From Macrosoma leucophasiata (lineage: Eukaryota > Arthropoda > Insecta > Lepidoptera > Hedylidae): a DNA stretch of 64,000 bases. Under the pieces are notes generated by a model, which made no database searches, had not been told where the DNA came from, and saw only the letters and a program-made list of their open reading frames with translations. Location: the NCBI GenBank assembly GCA_036365455.1, contig JAWQUS010000026.1, positions 10,310,001 through 10,374,000 of the forward strand, given 5' to 3'. The stretch's first letter is position 1. Every line of letters starts with the position of its first letter. Shown in pieces: positions 18,871-29,375 of this stretch. A program made the translations under genes and the position numbers.

Positions 18871-20457
18871 CTCGTACGTCGGTGATTTTCCCCGAAAGTA
18901 CTGGATTGAGTTAGACTTTGTTACACACATATCAGTGGTTCACCAAAAATAAACGTGAAATAAAAATTACTGAATTTCAAACATACGGGCTACTTTTGTT
19001 TAATAGGCCGGTTGTGTATAGGTTCAGAATCAGCATCATTATAGCTGAAAGACGTCCACTGCTGAACAAAAGCCCCCAACGTTTGTCCGCAAACGGTACC
19101 AGATTTGTGGGCTACCAGTATAGAAAAAATATTGTTTGCAATTTTTATGACATAAACAAGATATTATTTGTGTTGCTTGTCCTATGTTCTGTTTTGATGG
19201 ATTTGTTGTTATGTTTCTTTATTAGGATGAAAGCGGAGCCCCATTTTTGCTCTCGCAAAAAACATAAAGTTCGATTCCAAATGTTCACAAACGAGCTTCA
19301 TTAAATGTCGCAAAGAAACAGTTCAGTTCAAATAAGAAATTCCACAGGTTTTCTAGGTTAAGTATATCCATAAATCTTAGTGCCGCGGGCACACTTGTAA
19401 AACACTGCCGACTCAAATCCAGTCGCGTTGTTTGTGACAAGTAACAAATTACGGAGTCAATGTTCACGTGTGAGTGTGCGTATGCACTAATGTATGGATT
19501 GTAGAAGTGAGGAGCGCCGCGCCGTGTACGTGTAGGTATACTTTAGATACACATCTACAATTGGTCTAATATTTAATTGGCGCTAGTGTAACTAGAAGGT
19601 AAATGTAAACTTCTATATTATTATACATATTTACGTCATCTATAATGAAGATTTTGTCTTTTCGTTTTGACGTTTGTTTCTTTCTCTGAAATTGCTACTC
19701 GTATTCGGATTTCAAAACAAACATATTGTATAGGATAGCCACATTAACGAGTATAATTGAAGCTGTAAACATTACGCTACAATAAGTAGGAGCAGAGCTG
19801 TAACCATGTAAAAATTGGGTGTTGATATTGTAGCGGGCAGCTGGTTTTTTAGAAAGCTATTCATTCTCTACCTTATAGCATTTTGAAAATATGTATTATG
19901 CTGTGCAGTAAATTATTTTAAAATATGTATGTACAATTTTTTATTCGGCACGTCTTGATTTCCTTTGTTACAGTTTTTGAATTCATATCACACACCGTCG
20001 TTACTCTAGCGCCATTCTGGTAAATTTTCTATCTATTTATATAATTTATTCCGCTGTGCAATTTGTAATCGATATAAAATGGCGCTCCTTAACCTCCACA
20101 CTCCATACAACCGTTCGGTCGGCACAAATGGCGTTTGTATTTGTCTGAGCGAGCCTTTACAGGGGCCGATGACCCGCTCCTACGCCTACACCGCGACACT
20201 TCTACGAATGAGAGCCATATTGATTTGGGAATAATACGAGTACGTCTGAAGAAATTTAATTTCAAGAATTGTATGAATATTTATTGATACATAATATGCG
20301 AAAGAATTGATTGGGTGGGATTATAAATTGAATGGGCACTAAGATAGGAGCTTACTTAGTGCCTAGTCCCCTTTCGTTAGTTGCAGGAGTTGACTAAGTT
20401 CATTTAAGAGTTCCATGTGCAGTTAAACCTGAAACTCTGCTAAGTAAATAATTGTTT
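18871..20457. other. No gene supported
   Basis: 1.6 kb of mixed AT-rich DNA with GC-richer pockets around 19380-19460, 19500-19560 and 20080-20220. The frame at 18918-19304 (128 codons) shows no domain. It contains the phrase ATTATAGCTGAAAGACGTCC ACTGCTGAAC (about 19037-19066), which resembles part of a LINE end known in Lepidoptera; this is only a resemblance. Confidence 0.4.
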
Positions 20458-20600
20458 ATTCTCAATACTCAATACTCAATCATTTATTGCATGTCATAAA
20501 TGTACAATACTGACTTAGGTTATTCTACCTACTATTGTCTATACTTTGAAGGAAGGCATGGAAAATTTTTATGATATTTATACTTGCATTTTTTTAAATT
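20458..20600 (-). repeat. LINE 3' tail (TATTGAG repeats)
   Basis: On the minus strand the segment ends GCAATAAATGATTGAG followed by tandem TATTGAG units, the short tandem tail typical of CR1/L2-type LINEs. It is 5'-truncated with no coding sequence. Confidence 0.55.
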
Positions 20601-21056
20601 CTTTTTTTTATTTATTTTTAATATCTGTTTTATTTTACCCTCAGTGAATACTTACCTAATTATTGCATAAATGAATAGTGGTAGTTTTTTTTATTCACTG
20701 TAATTTTGAATGACTTTTCGAAAGTGTCTCTAAAGATTCTTTCTTTCAAATATAACTTTATTTTGGATGTATCTCGCCTCTCCCGTCCATCCATTTCGCA
20801 TTTTTTCTGCGTTCCTACTCTTTACGCAATTTTCTAAACGATTCTCAGATAAAAGTCACTTCACTTCGCCAGAGTCCACGGAAGTTGAAAAGCGATAGAT
20901 TCTTTGAATTGATTTTAAAATCGTTCCACATAAAGCAAGATTGACTGTATTTTGTTATTTCAATGAGTCGATAGGGATCATAATATGAATAGGTTCTACG
21001 TGAGGCATGATAAAATAGATACCAAGGCATATAACACAAATATAACTAATATAATT
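20601..21056. other. No gene seen
   Basis: AT-rich; the frame at 20845-21039 has no features. Confidence 0.5.
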
Positions 21057-21342
21057 TTCTGGTGGTAGAGCTCCGGTGACGGGGCTCGCCGGCGTAGGCC
21101 ACCGCATAACCTAATCTACTTGTCGCTAAATGGTAGTGTTCCGGTTCCGGTCAGGTTGTTATGGCCCTGCCATTTCCGACACAGAGGCATAATACCTTAC
21201 TCCTCAGGAGTTGCAACGCATGTACAGATTTCAGTGAAATCTTTAGTTTCATTTAGATACTTTATCGTTAACAGTATTACTTACGATACGTGTAAACTGT
21301 ATACTTGTTTGCTACTTCATGACATAAAAAGAAAATAAAAAA
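21057..21342 (+). repeat. SINE-A copy, rearranged middle
   Basis: The 5' third is clear (CTGGTGGTAGAGCTCCGGTG, CACCGCATAACCTAATCTAC) and the 3' end is recognisable (CTTGTTTGCTACTTCATGAC plus A-run). The part between 21215 and 21290 is not family sequence, so an internal replacement or heavy mutation has occurred. Confidence 0.7.
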
Positions 21343-21667
21343 ATAGTCATAAATATATTAAAATATTAAAATGAATGAATAAAAGTATTTTACATGTATA
21401 GTTATAGAAAGATATGAATGGAATTCTTAATTTACTGCGTCATAGTAGACTGATAAGATTTCCGCGAAATTTGTCGTACAACAAATATGGTATAAACCCG
21501 TAAAAATACCCAGTACGTATGTTTGTTCGTTTTTATTTGGTACATGATTTGTATCTCGTTGACCTTCTTTGATAAGTACTTATTATCTTTGGTCATATTT
21601 TAATCTGTAGAGCTCATTTGTCTTTCACTCCTCTCGTAATTTTTTGGTTTAACTAACATAAATTTAA

Positions 21668-21963
21668 ACATCTTTTTTTTGTATAATAAAAGTGGCAAAC
21701 AAGCATGCAGTTCACATTGATAAGTGATGACTGCAGACTATAGACACCCACACAATGACCAGAGATCAAAATGCAGATGCGTTACCACTCCTGAGGCCTA
21801 AGGTGTTATGCCTCTGTGCCGGAAATTACAGGGCCGTACATTACCACCTGACCGGAACACGATAGTGCTGAACACTACCATTTAGCGGCAAGCATATTAG
21901 GTATAAGGTAATGCGGTGGTGCCTACACCCGCGAGCTCCATCACTGGAGCTCTACCACCAGTA
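21668..21963 (-). mobile_element. SINE-A copy, well conserved
   Basis: Full length with a T-run at the left and CACTGGAGCTCTACCACCAGTA-type 5' end at the right. It has a 4-bp loss in GATGTTAAGTG and a 6-bp slip (AGGTATAAGGTAAT). Confidence 0.92.
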
Positions 21964-22009
21964 AATCGACAGTGGACAAGGGATTGATATTATTGAAATG
22001 AACAAGTAA

Positions 22010-22138
22010 TGTATAGCCCCGCAATAACTATCGCACAGACATAATAACTAAGGTCAATAGATCTGCATTTGCATCACTTAACATCTAGGTCCTAGGTAAA
22101 CTGCATACATTTTTACCACCTTCATAACATTAATAAAA
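22010..22138 (+). repeat. SINE-A 3' half, old
   Basis: Weak copy: GACATAATAACTAAGGTC, GATCTGCATTTGC, ATCACTTAACATC, AAACTGCATAC and CCACCTTCATAACATTAATA in the right order. Confidence 0.5.
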
Positions 22139-22322
22139 TGATTTGGATATGTTAATATTCTTCTCTCTATTCACAAAAAGACATGCGAGCGATTTCGATA
22201 TTTGATTTTTACCCGACTGCAACAGAAGGAGGGTTATGTTATTCGGGTGTATGTTTAACATAATTAAACTACCTTTGGTAGAGATAGTTTTATTGTATAA
22301 CATTCCATGTGCAATCGGTTTC

Positions 22323-22598
22323 TACTGGTGGTAGAGCTCCAGTGACGGAAATCGCGGGCGTGAACACCACCGCATTACCTAATGTATACTTGTCGCTAAA
22401 TAGTAGTGTTCTGCACTATCGTGTTCCGGTCAGGTGGTAATGTAATTTCCTGCACAGAGGCATAATACCTCAGGCCTCAGGAATGGTTACGCATCTGCAT
22501 TTCGACCTTGGTCTTTGCGTGGATGTCTATATGCTGCAGTCATCACTTAACATCAATGTGAACTGCACGTTTGCCACTACTGTTACATAAAAAAAATC
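22323..22598 (+). mobile_element. SINE-A copy
   Basis: TACTGGTGGTAGAGCTCCAG to TTACATAAAAAAAATC. A deletion removes the ACGGCC part in the middle. All other landmarks are present. Confidence 0.9.
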
Positions 22599-23098
22599 GG
22601 GCGGCATCTGTCTAAATATTATCTTTTGTGATAGTCAGTGTTATTCATGTCACGTGACCGCAAATTGTGAAATGGGCCCGACAAGGCACTATCGGAGCGA
22701 CATTGAACCATTATCGAAGGTGATAAAATTCGTGAAAAATAATCCGAGTCAACGACCTCGAAGGGGGCGAAGGACCCCTATTTACAATTATGTTTTATCT
22801 CATCTTTATGAGTTCGAATGAATTCGCGTTTGCGTTCGTTGTAGGTACGTAGGGATGCAAACTTTTTAATGTTTCGAGACAAAAAAAACGGTGTGTAAAA
22901 CATCATTAGAATACCTATATCGATGTACGAGTATGTTTCCACATTTATCTAACTAAGCTGTAAACTGCGCGCGTTGCTACGCCACCAACTAAAAACTGAC
23001 AGTGGCGACATTTGTTGAATTTGCCAACTCAGAAACCTTCGAGGTCTCATGCACAACAACTTTGCTAAAGATCATCACATGATCAAATGCATAGTTTA
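22599..23098. other. No gene seen
   Basis: Mixed composition, no repeat match or coding evidence. Confidence 0.45.
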
Positions 23099-23251
23099 CG
23101 ATTCACGCCTGTAATCCCCTAAGGGGTAGACAGCGGTAGGTAAATGCATGCATTCAAGCATACATGCAAACACCCACGATTCGCCGGTTACGTTTTTGGC
23201 CCATGCAACAACAACAGGTGGCGAGCCCGTTGCCATCTCTGGGCACATTAC
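23099..23251 (-). repeat. SINE-D 3' half
   Basis: Minus-strand copy without its tRNA-like head: CACGCCTGTAATCCCCTAAG, GTAAATGCATGCATTCAAGC, CAAACACCCACGATTCGCCG, and AGGTGGCGAGCCCGTTGCCA at the truncated end. Confidence 0.8.
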
Positions 23252-23257
23252 TTATAA

Positions 23258-23428
23258 GATGTTTTTTTAATTATTTAATGGAAGTGGTAAACAAGCATGC
23301 GGTTCACATTGATGCTAAGTGATGACTGCAGCCTAAAGACACTTACACAAAGACCACGGTCAAAATGCAGATGCGTTACCACTCCTGAGGCCTAAGGTGT
23401 TATGCCTCTGTGCCGGAAATTACAGGGC
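23258..23428 (-). repeat. SINE-A 3' half
   Basis: T-run, GAAGTGGTAAACAAGCATGC, then up to GCCGGAAATTACAGGGCC, where it ends. The truncation point is near that of the copies at 9138 and 9346. Confidence 0.88.
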
Positions 23429-23773
23429 CATTAGGATAATTAAGAAAATATATTGATTGTTCGGAACCCTATGCGCGAGCTAGACTCGCGCTTGACCGCT
23501 TTTTTTTCTGTGGAACTACTCTATTATCAATTTGCCAACAGACGAGTGTCTCTATATAATTACTTTGGTTGTCCATCAAACAGATATTCAATAGCAAGTT
23601 TTCTGAACGTGCAAAGAACTCCCGCTTGTTCAACCTGGCGAAAACCACAGGTTTCTATTATATTTATTTATGAGTAGTAGCACCTGTAGCGTGTAGCTTG
23701 TTGGAGCTATAATTTATTTGAGCACTACTGGAACTTGCAGTCTGCGAGCAATACAAAATGAAACGGATGGATG
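23429..23773. other. No gene seen; small repeat scrap
   Basis: At 23460-23510 GGAACCCTATGCGCGAGCTA GACTCGCGCTTGACCGC with a T-run matches a dispersed repeat end also seen near 4030 and 34020. The frame at 23453-23677 begins inside it and is not credible. Confidence 0.45.
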
Positions 23774-24092
23774 AAAAAAAAAACGTAACTTCACGCCTGT
23801 AATCCCCGAAGGGGTAGGTAGAGGTAAATGCATGCATTCAAGCATACATGCAAACACCCACGATTCGCCGGTTACGTTTTGGCCCATGAAACAGGTGGCG
23901 AGCCTGTTGACATCTCCGGGCACATTACCAAACTTTGAGGTACTGGGAAATTTCCAGAAAATGGAAAAATCCCAATAGAACCAGAGATAAAGGCTTTTTC
24001 ACCATTATCTCTGTTAACCCCCTACCCGGGAATCGAACCCAGGACCTCAGCGTAGTAGTAGTGGCCTGCTACCACTAGGATACCGAGGCAGT
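23774..24092 (-). mobile_element. SINE-D, full-length reference copy
   Basis: On the minus strand: ACTGCCTCGGTATCCTAGTG (box A-like), GCAGGCCACTACTACTACGC, GGTCCTGGGTTCGATTCCCG (box B), GTTAACAGAGATAATGGTGA, GTGCCCGGAGATGTCAACAG, GTGGGTGTTTGCATGTATGC, TACCTACCCCTTCGGGGATT, GGCGTGAAGTTACG and a T-run. The box A/box B spacing suits a tRNA-derived pol III promoter. About 320 bp. Confidence 0.9.
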
Positions 24093-24281
24093 TTTGAAAA
24101 AAAAAATGACAATAATAATTATGAACACTTACTATGTGTAAAAGTAGGTACTTAGGTTAATATTAATAACTTGTTAAAGTATTTGACCTGCTATTATGCT
24201 ACAACTGTAGTTATTTAGTACTTGAACCTTTCCTTCTACTTAAATTCAACCTCATGAAATAATAAAAATAAATTAGGCACT

Positions 24282-24591
24282 TATTTTATTGTTTTTTATA
24301 TTATTTCGCATTTACACATGCTTGTGAAATATATTTTGTTTTTAAAGAAAAATGGAAAGAAAACTTTGACTTCAGGCGAGACTCGAACTCGCGACCTATT
24401 GGGAATCTAGTCCAGCCGCTCTTCCAATTGAGCTACTGAAGCCCTGCCCGATTTGTCAAATCTTTCCTTCACCTCTATTGCATTGCTTTATGGTAGCAGC
24501 AGCGCCATCTATTACCAACTATGCTAGTTAGGCAACCGATATAATAGACTTTTCAGTTTATTGAATATCGTAAAGAAGTCGCTTTTACCCT
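24282..24591 (-). mobile_element. SINE-E, full-length reference copy
   Basis: On the minus strand: 5' part AAGGGTAAAAGCGACTTCTT, then CGGTTGCCTAACTAGCATAG, ATAGATGGCGCTGCTGCTAC, GGTGAAGGAAAGATTTGACA, the tRNA-like cloverleaf (24443 to 24368), TTTTCTTTCCATTTTTCTTT, CAAAATATATTTCACAAGCA and the end GCGAAATAATATAAAA. About 300 bp. It differs from most tRNA SINEs because the tRNA-like part lies in the 3' half, with about 150 bp ahead of it. It is followed head to tail by a second copy. Confidence 0.85.
24368..24443 (-). other. tRNA-like cloverleaf inside SINE-E
   Basis: 76 nt on the minus strand. Acceptor GGCTTCA pairs with TGAAGTC in all seven positions (one G-T). The D arm is GCTC-AATTGGAA-GAGC. 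The T arm is GCGAG-TTCGAGT-CTCGC, five perfect pairs. The anticodon stem (CTGGA/CCCAA) has mismatches and the loop CTAGATT would place AGA as anticodon. The acceptor, D and T arms are all kept, yet the sequence repeats as part of a SINE (24674-24749, 16426-16485, 43691-43777), so it is treated as a tRNA-derived module, not a gene. Confidence 0.7.
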
Positions 24592-24880
24592 TATAATTGT
24601 TTTATATTATTTCGCATTAACACATGCTTGTGAAATATATTTTATTTTTAAAGAAAAATGGAAAGAAAAATTTGACTTCAGGCGAGACTCGAACTCGCAA
24701 CCTACTGGGAATCTAGTCCAGCCGCTCTTCCAATTGAGCTACTGCAGTCCTGCCCGATTTGTCAAATCTTTCCTTCACATCTATTGCATTGCTTTATGGT
24801 AGCAGCAGTATCGGTATCAGTATCGGTTGCCTAACTAGCATAGTTGGTAATAGATGGCGCTGCTGCTACCATAAAGCAAT
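24592..24880 (-). mobile_element. SINE-E, second copy with inverted 5' end
   Basis: Follows the first copy directly. It contains the tail, TTTTCTTTCCATTTT part and cloverleaf (24674-24749) on the minus strand, up to TTGCTTTATGGTAGCAGCAG. After a short TATCGGTATCAG slip the family sequence then turns round: ATCGGTTGCCTAACTAGCAT to CATAAAGCAAT now runs on the + strand. The two parts share a perfect 21-bp inverted repeat (24788-24808 and 24860-24880). No clean target duplication was found for this copy. Confidence 0.8.
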
Positions 24881-24892
24881 TAAATATAATAT

Positions 24893-25075
24893 TCATATTT
24901 AAGTAGCTGTACCAGCGACTTGGTTCGTATAGAATTTAATTCTGAAATAGAAATAGCCATATTTACTCCTTATTACATCAACTATCTGCCAGTGGAAGTC
25001 CCGTCGAAATCGGTAAAGCCGTTCCAAAGACTAGCCGGCACAAACAGACAGGCAATTTTATTTGTTTATATTTTG
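24893..25075 (+). repeat. Repeat family H relative
   Basis: Contains ACTCCTTATTACATCAACTA, TCTGCCAGTGGAAGTCCCGT, GTTCCAAAGACTAGCCGGCA and CAAACAGACAGGC, a diverged version of the middle of 26448-26745. Confidence 0.6.
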
Positions 25076-25342
25076 CGCGGGCGCGACCTTAATTACAGTC
25101 TATGACTTGCGAAGGAAGCACGTTTTGTACTGATTTTATCTATACTTACGGCGAATATGAAACGATTCTTTGGTCTTGATTCTCGTGAATAAAGGTTTAA
25201 AATATCTCACCTTAGGCCTAATAAAAAATCATCACTTAAAATAAATAAAAGTAGGTAAGAACATACCTATTTCCAATTATTTAATTATAATTCAGTTCTG
25301 TCTGATGGTTCGGTCAAAAGTCTTACGAATCGGCGTGCATGT

Positions 25343-25457
25343 ATGAAGAGAATGATGAAGGTGGATGCGGCACGAGAGGTATGTCAGAACCAGGATATCT
25401 GGCGTTCTACACTCTCTGCCTACCCCGTTAGGGACCTGGCGTGAAGATACATACATT
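25343..25457 (+). pseudogene. RTE-like LINE, last 34 codons and tail
   Basis: An open stretch from 25343 to the TGA at 25442-25444 reads MKRMMKVDAAREVCQNQD then IWRSTLSAYP. This is the style of the C-terminal end of RTE-type ORFs, where a charged stretch is followed by W and then an aromatic-Pro end near the stop. It is followed by GAAGATACATACAT, a short tandem tail. It is a 5'-truncated insertion with no enzyme domain left. Similar tails lie at 1766-1825, 15684-15750, 33672-33735 (minus) and 48474-48520 (minus). The family differs from the intact LINE at 54992-57925, which ends in AAGTC repeats. Confidence 0.65.
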
Positions 25458-26447
25458 AATCATAATTTGTACACTTTGTTCTTTATTTATGTTAGAAAAA
25501 ATTATATGTTTTATAATGTTATGGGAGATTAAATTAAATTTGAGACGTTCGACAAATAGATAGGTGTGTACGTGATTGGGGTAGTAAGGAGGGTCGCGCT
25601 CGAGGTCGGATGACTTGCCAAGGTAGTACGGTTTTAACTGATTTTACCTATTCTGACCAATTCCTTGTTATTGATTCTCATGAATATAGTTTAACACTAA
25701 GAATGTCTCAAGCTCGGGTGGTGGGCATGGTTTTTTCTCAATTCCATCCTCTGAAAGAAAAGAAACTAGGTTTATACTTTGATAATTTCTGTTATTTAAT
25801 AATTTATTCACTTAATACTCGATTTGTGTTGAAAAAATTGAGATGATTAGGACCAAATAATGTCAGGAGGTCGCATTAATTTAATATTGAGAAGAGCGAC
25901 AAAAACATAGGTACGTGATAGTAGCATTGTGCCGGGGGGTGGTGCCCGGATGCCGGTCAATGACCCGCGAGGGTAAGAGTTTGTGGACTTATTTCACTCG
26001 TACTTGAATGGTTTATTGAAATTATTTTATAGTCTACTACCGATAGTGCGTGATTTCAAGTGTCGATTTGGATTACTGTCTATAGATCAAATCATTTATA
26101 TTTTTAGCCGATATAAGGATAGGGATGTTATTAGTTTAACGTGTATAGGTAGGTATACATATACGTAGCAAATAATTTAAAATATTAACTTAAATCATAC
26201 TTTTTGTGTATATTAAAGTAAAATATCATGAATATTATTTGAAACACCAAATTGCATTCAATACCTACCAAAATTGTTGATTCAAACTATTAAAAGATAA
26301 TATATTTTGATAGTTTGATTTTATTGTTGGTAATTGGCCAAGTAATTTAATGTTTTGTTTCTGATGTAGACCGTGTCACTTGGCATAAATCTCATTGGTT
26401 TTCTTAGTGCTATCTTAGCAAATATATTCAGTGTTAATTTTATATAT
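25458..26447. other. No gene seen
   Basis: AT-rich with one GC pocket near 25930-25975 (GCCGGGGGGTGGTGCCCGGA, a partial palindrome). Frames at 25610-25846 and 25983-26168 carry no recognisable domain. Confidence 0.45.
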
Positions 26448-26745
26448 AAACTAGCTGAGCCCGCGACTTCGCCCGCGTGAGAATTTATTATTGTTCGTCT
26501 ACCCGGACGAAGTCGTGGGCGCAGCCAATATAAAAGTAGCTTAAGTTACTCCTTATTACATAAGCTATCTGCCAGTGAAAGTCCCCAGCCGTTCCCAAGA
26601 TTAGCCCCGCCAATCAGACAGACAGACATAAAAATGTTGTTTTGGTATATGTACCGTGTACATACATATGCATTTAGTAAAAAGCGGTTATTTTAATATA
26701 ACAAACAGACACTCCAATTTTATTTATTTGTATAGATTAAATTAA
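26448..26745 (+). repeat. Repeat family H, copy 2
   Basis: AACTAGCTGAGCCCGCGACT, TCGCCCGCGTGAGAATTTAT, then the inverted GGACGAAGTCGTGGGCGCAG, CTTAAGTTACTCCTTATTAC, AGACAGACAGACATAAAAAT and ATAACAAACAGAC at the 3' end before TTGTATAGATT. It starts like an RTE 3' end, turns into an inverted copy of the same phrase, and continues as in 10684-10990. It is probably a non-autonomous element riding on an RTE. Confidence 0.7.
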
Positions 26746-26988
26746 AAAAAAAAACAATACGAGTCTGTGTATGGTATTGTAGCTAAAAAGCATGAATAGA
26801 ATTTGATTAGATACATATATTTTAAATGATTTGAAGCTATTAGCAACAGTTCTATGCTATTAACACAGAAAAGTAAGTAATTAACAAAACTAGTTCATGT
26901 GTACGTGATCTCATTTCCATAAATATTTTTTTCGAGATTGTTAACAGTATAACATTTGTTTTTATATTATATTTAACATAACAATTTG

Positions 26989-27465
26989 CAGTTTATTAAA
27001 TATCGCAAAGAAGCCGCTTTTACCCTTAGTAATAAGTTTATGAATGAAGCGCGCATGGCCCAGCGGCTGGTGTAGATCGTAAGCGATCTGCTCGGTTAAG
27101 CACTACGGGCGCGGTCGGGTAGTGTGATAGGTGACCGCTAGTGGCAAATTAAATGCGCGTTTCCGTGCTTCGGAGGGCACGTAAAGCCGTCGGTCCCGGT
27201 TGCTATCGATGGATAGCAGTCGTTAAACCTTGTCGGGGGCCTTATGGGCGGTTTGAAAACATCCGACAGTGGGTTGGCCACTAACCCACCCACCTCCACC
27301 AATCCGCATTGGAGCAGCGTGGTGGAGTAAGCTTCATGCCTCCCCCCAAAAAAGGGGAGAGACTCGTGCCCAGCAGTGGGACGTATAATGGATTGCCATT
27401 ATTATTATTATTATTTAATAAGTTTATTGAATATCCTAAAGTCGCTTTTACCCTTAATATTATTA
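26989..27465 (-). repeat. SINE-E 5'-end fragments around a SINE-C
   Basis: 26989-27029 (AAGAAGCCGCTTTTACCCTT) and 27427-27465 (TATCCTAAAGTCGCTTTTAC) are two short pieces of the SINE-E 5' end in the same direction. Without the SINE-C they would lie about 50 bp apart, so the target already held a small tandem of SINE-E ends. Confidence 0.6.
27041..27415 (+). mobile_element. SINE-C, long copy with 11-bp target duplication
   Basis: GAAGCGCGCATGGCCCAGCG to GATTGCCATTATTATTATTA. It is about 75 bp longer than the copy at 18266-18564 because it keeps GGCAAATTAAATGCGCGTTT and GGGTTGGCCACTAACCCACC. Flanked by TAATAAGTTTA at 27030-27040 and 27416-27426. Confidence 0.9.
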
Positions 27466-27547
27466 TAAAAAAAAGTATAACATTCCTTTATTACTTGCAA
27501 GCAATTGTATGACGTATAATTATAACTATCACAGAGAGAAAACAACC

Positions 27548-27680
27548 AAAGCCTCAGATGGCCAACGCATCTGCGTTTTGACCTCTGATTTAGGTGTAGA
27601 TGTCTATATAAACTGCGGTATTAACTCACCGTCCATGTGAACTGGACCCTTGTTTACCAACATCATAATATAAAAAATGA
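27548..27680 (+). repeat. SINE-A 3' half, diverged
   Basis: GCCTCAGATGGCCAACGCAT, CTGCGTTTTGACCTCTGATT, GATGTCTATATAAACTGC, CCGTCCATGTGAACTGGACC and an ATATAAAAAA end. Confidence 0.7.
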
Positions 27681-28417
27681 ATCTTAAAAAAATTTTGATA
27701 AAGTCGAAAATTGTCTAATTCTAATTCACAAATTCGAAAGTAATCTAAATCTGTTTTGACCTACGTTATTACACAATGTTATCTTAGATTCTGTGAATGT
27801 ATTTATCTATCTCATACTGGTATCACATAGTGGTGCAACATTGACTTTTCCCATTGCGGACTGGCGGCGCGTTGAAAACGCGGCAATGCCTTGTTTGAAC
27901 TATTTATCTTGTACATCTAAATGGTACACGAGTACGTAGCCATCGCTTGGTCCAAATGTTTGCTAGACTCGGTGCTGCGTTCGTCACTAGGGTTGTCAAC
28001 TGCCCGGATTTCGGATCAGTCTTTGACAGTTGGCGCCATAAGACTAATGCGAATTCAATATTCATATTAAGGGGTAAAGTAGCCTGAATGACCTTGGCAA
28101 AACGGAGCTCATCATATATTTGTCAAAATTTGAGCGATCTAGCGGATACTCGCTGTACTTGGTCGACAAGTTCAAAGATTAAGTAATTGTAGAGGAGACA
28201 AACATTGCTGTGCTTATTAATATTGCATCACAGTGATTATACTACTAGAACGGTTTTGAATACAACTTTCGTTATTGGTACGGGTAGCGAGCGAAACATG
28301 CTTGATTTTTGCTCGTTAGTTATTTTTGCGTCGGGAACGGTCTAATCTTGGATAATTTAAAAACTTAATATTTTATGTACATAAGAATGGTAGGCTGTTG
28401 TGCTATGTATGACTGTA
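27681..28417. other. No gene seen
   Basis: Mixed AT-rich DNA. Nothing supported. Confidence 0.45.
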
Positions 28418-28635
28418 TGGTGATAGAACTTTAATGACCGAGCTCGAAGGCGTGAACTCATCCATATCATCTACTTTACCTACCAGTAAATGATAACTCC
28501 ATGTCCACTGTTATCATGTTCTGGTAAGGTGGTAGTATACAGTGGTAGAGCTTCAGTGGCCAAGCTCCAGGGTAAGCGAGCACCACCGCATTTCGCAATT
28601 TACATTTCACTAAATGGTACCTACTGTAATCGATA
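28418..28635 (+). repeat. Two old SINE-A 5' fragments
   Basis: GGTGATAGAACTTTAATGAC with GAGCTCGAAGGCGTGAAC at 28418-28540, then a second GTGGTAGAGCTTCAGTGGCC with ACCACCGCATTTCGCAATTT at 28545-28635. Both are strongly diverged and head to tail. Confidence 0.5.
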
Positions 28636-28667
28636 ATAGTATGTAAGCAATGTGGGTATCAATGTCA

Positions 28668-29375
28668 GAGTTCCTTGAGGTGATAATTACGAAAATGATA
28701 TCTCCTTTAAAATCGAAGACTGCGGAGATAATTATTTTTCGAAAATATGATATGGATTTCAATTTTACGGTTTCTTGAGGTAGACATTTTTCAAATCCAA
28801 GATAGCGGACAGATTATTTATTTTTTCTATGGGTCTTTATTTTAGTTTCTTGGGAGTTCTGATTACGAAAATGGCATCTATTCGCAGATTCAAGATAGCT
28901 GACAGATTTTTTTTTCAAAATATGATATGGGTATCCATTTTTAGGTTTCTTGGGGTGCTGATTACGAAAATGGCATCATGTTTCAGATCCAAGATGGCGG
29001 ACGTAATAACTTTTCCAAATTGTGATATGGGTGTTTATTTCGAGGTTTCTTGGGGTGCTGATTACTAAAATGATCTGAAAAATATGTCACTTTCGTGATG
29101 AGTACCCCAAGAAACCTAGAAATTGATACCTATATCATATTTTGACAAGAACATGTGACCGCCATCTTGGATCAGCAAGCGGATGACATTTTTGCAATCA
29201 CCACCCCAAGAAACCTCGAAATTGACACCCATATCACAATTCAAAAAAATTGTTATGTCCGCCATCTTGGATCTGAAAAATGGTGCCATTTTCGTAATCA
29301 GCTCACCAAGAAACCTAGAAATTGATACCCATACCTTATTATGAAAAAAAATCTGTCAGCTATCTTGGATCTACT
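28668..29375. mobile_element. Foldback-type element with tandem repeats in both arms
   Basis: The left arm (28668-29070) has about five units of 80-100 bp, each carrying GATATGGGT, GGTTTCTTGGGGTGCTGATT, ACGAAAATGGCAT and TTCAGATCCAAGATGGCGGA. The right arm (29100-29375) has about three units in reverse: CCGCCATCTTGGATC, CACCCCAAGAAACC and ACCCATATCA. The arms are joined by about 30 bp. A long inverted repeat made of short tandem repeats is the hallmark of Foldback-like DNA elements. The open frame at 28829-29068 is a by-product of the repeats. No target duplication was identified. Confidence 0.75.

Noticed and set aside
18918..19304. 128-codon + frame
   Set aside because: No domain, no codon bias, no splice or start context that stands out.
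24368..24749. Two tandem tRNA genes
   Set aside because: Both are inside SINE-E copies with the same flanks, and the anticodon stem is mismatched.
28829..29068. 79-codon frame with repeated MGVYF/FLGVLITKMAS phrases
   Set aside because: The protein repeat simply reflects the tandem DNA units of the foldback element.
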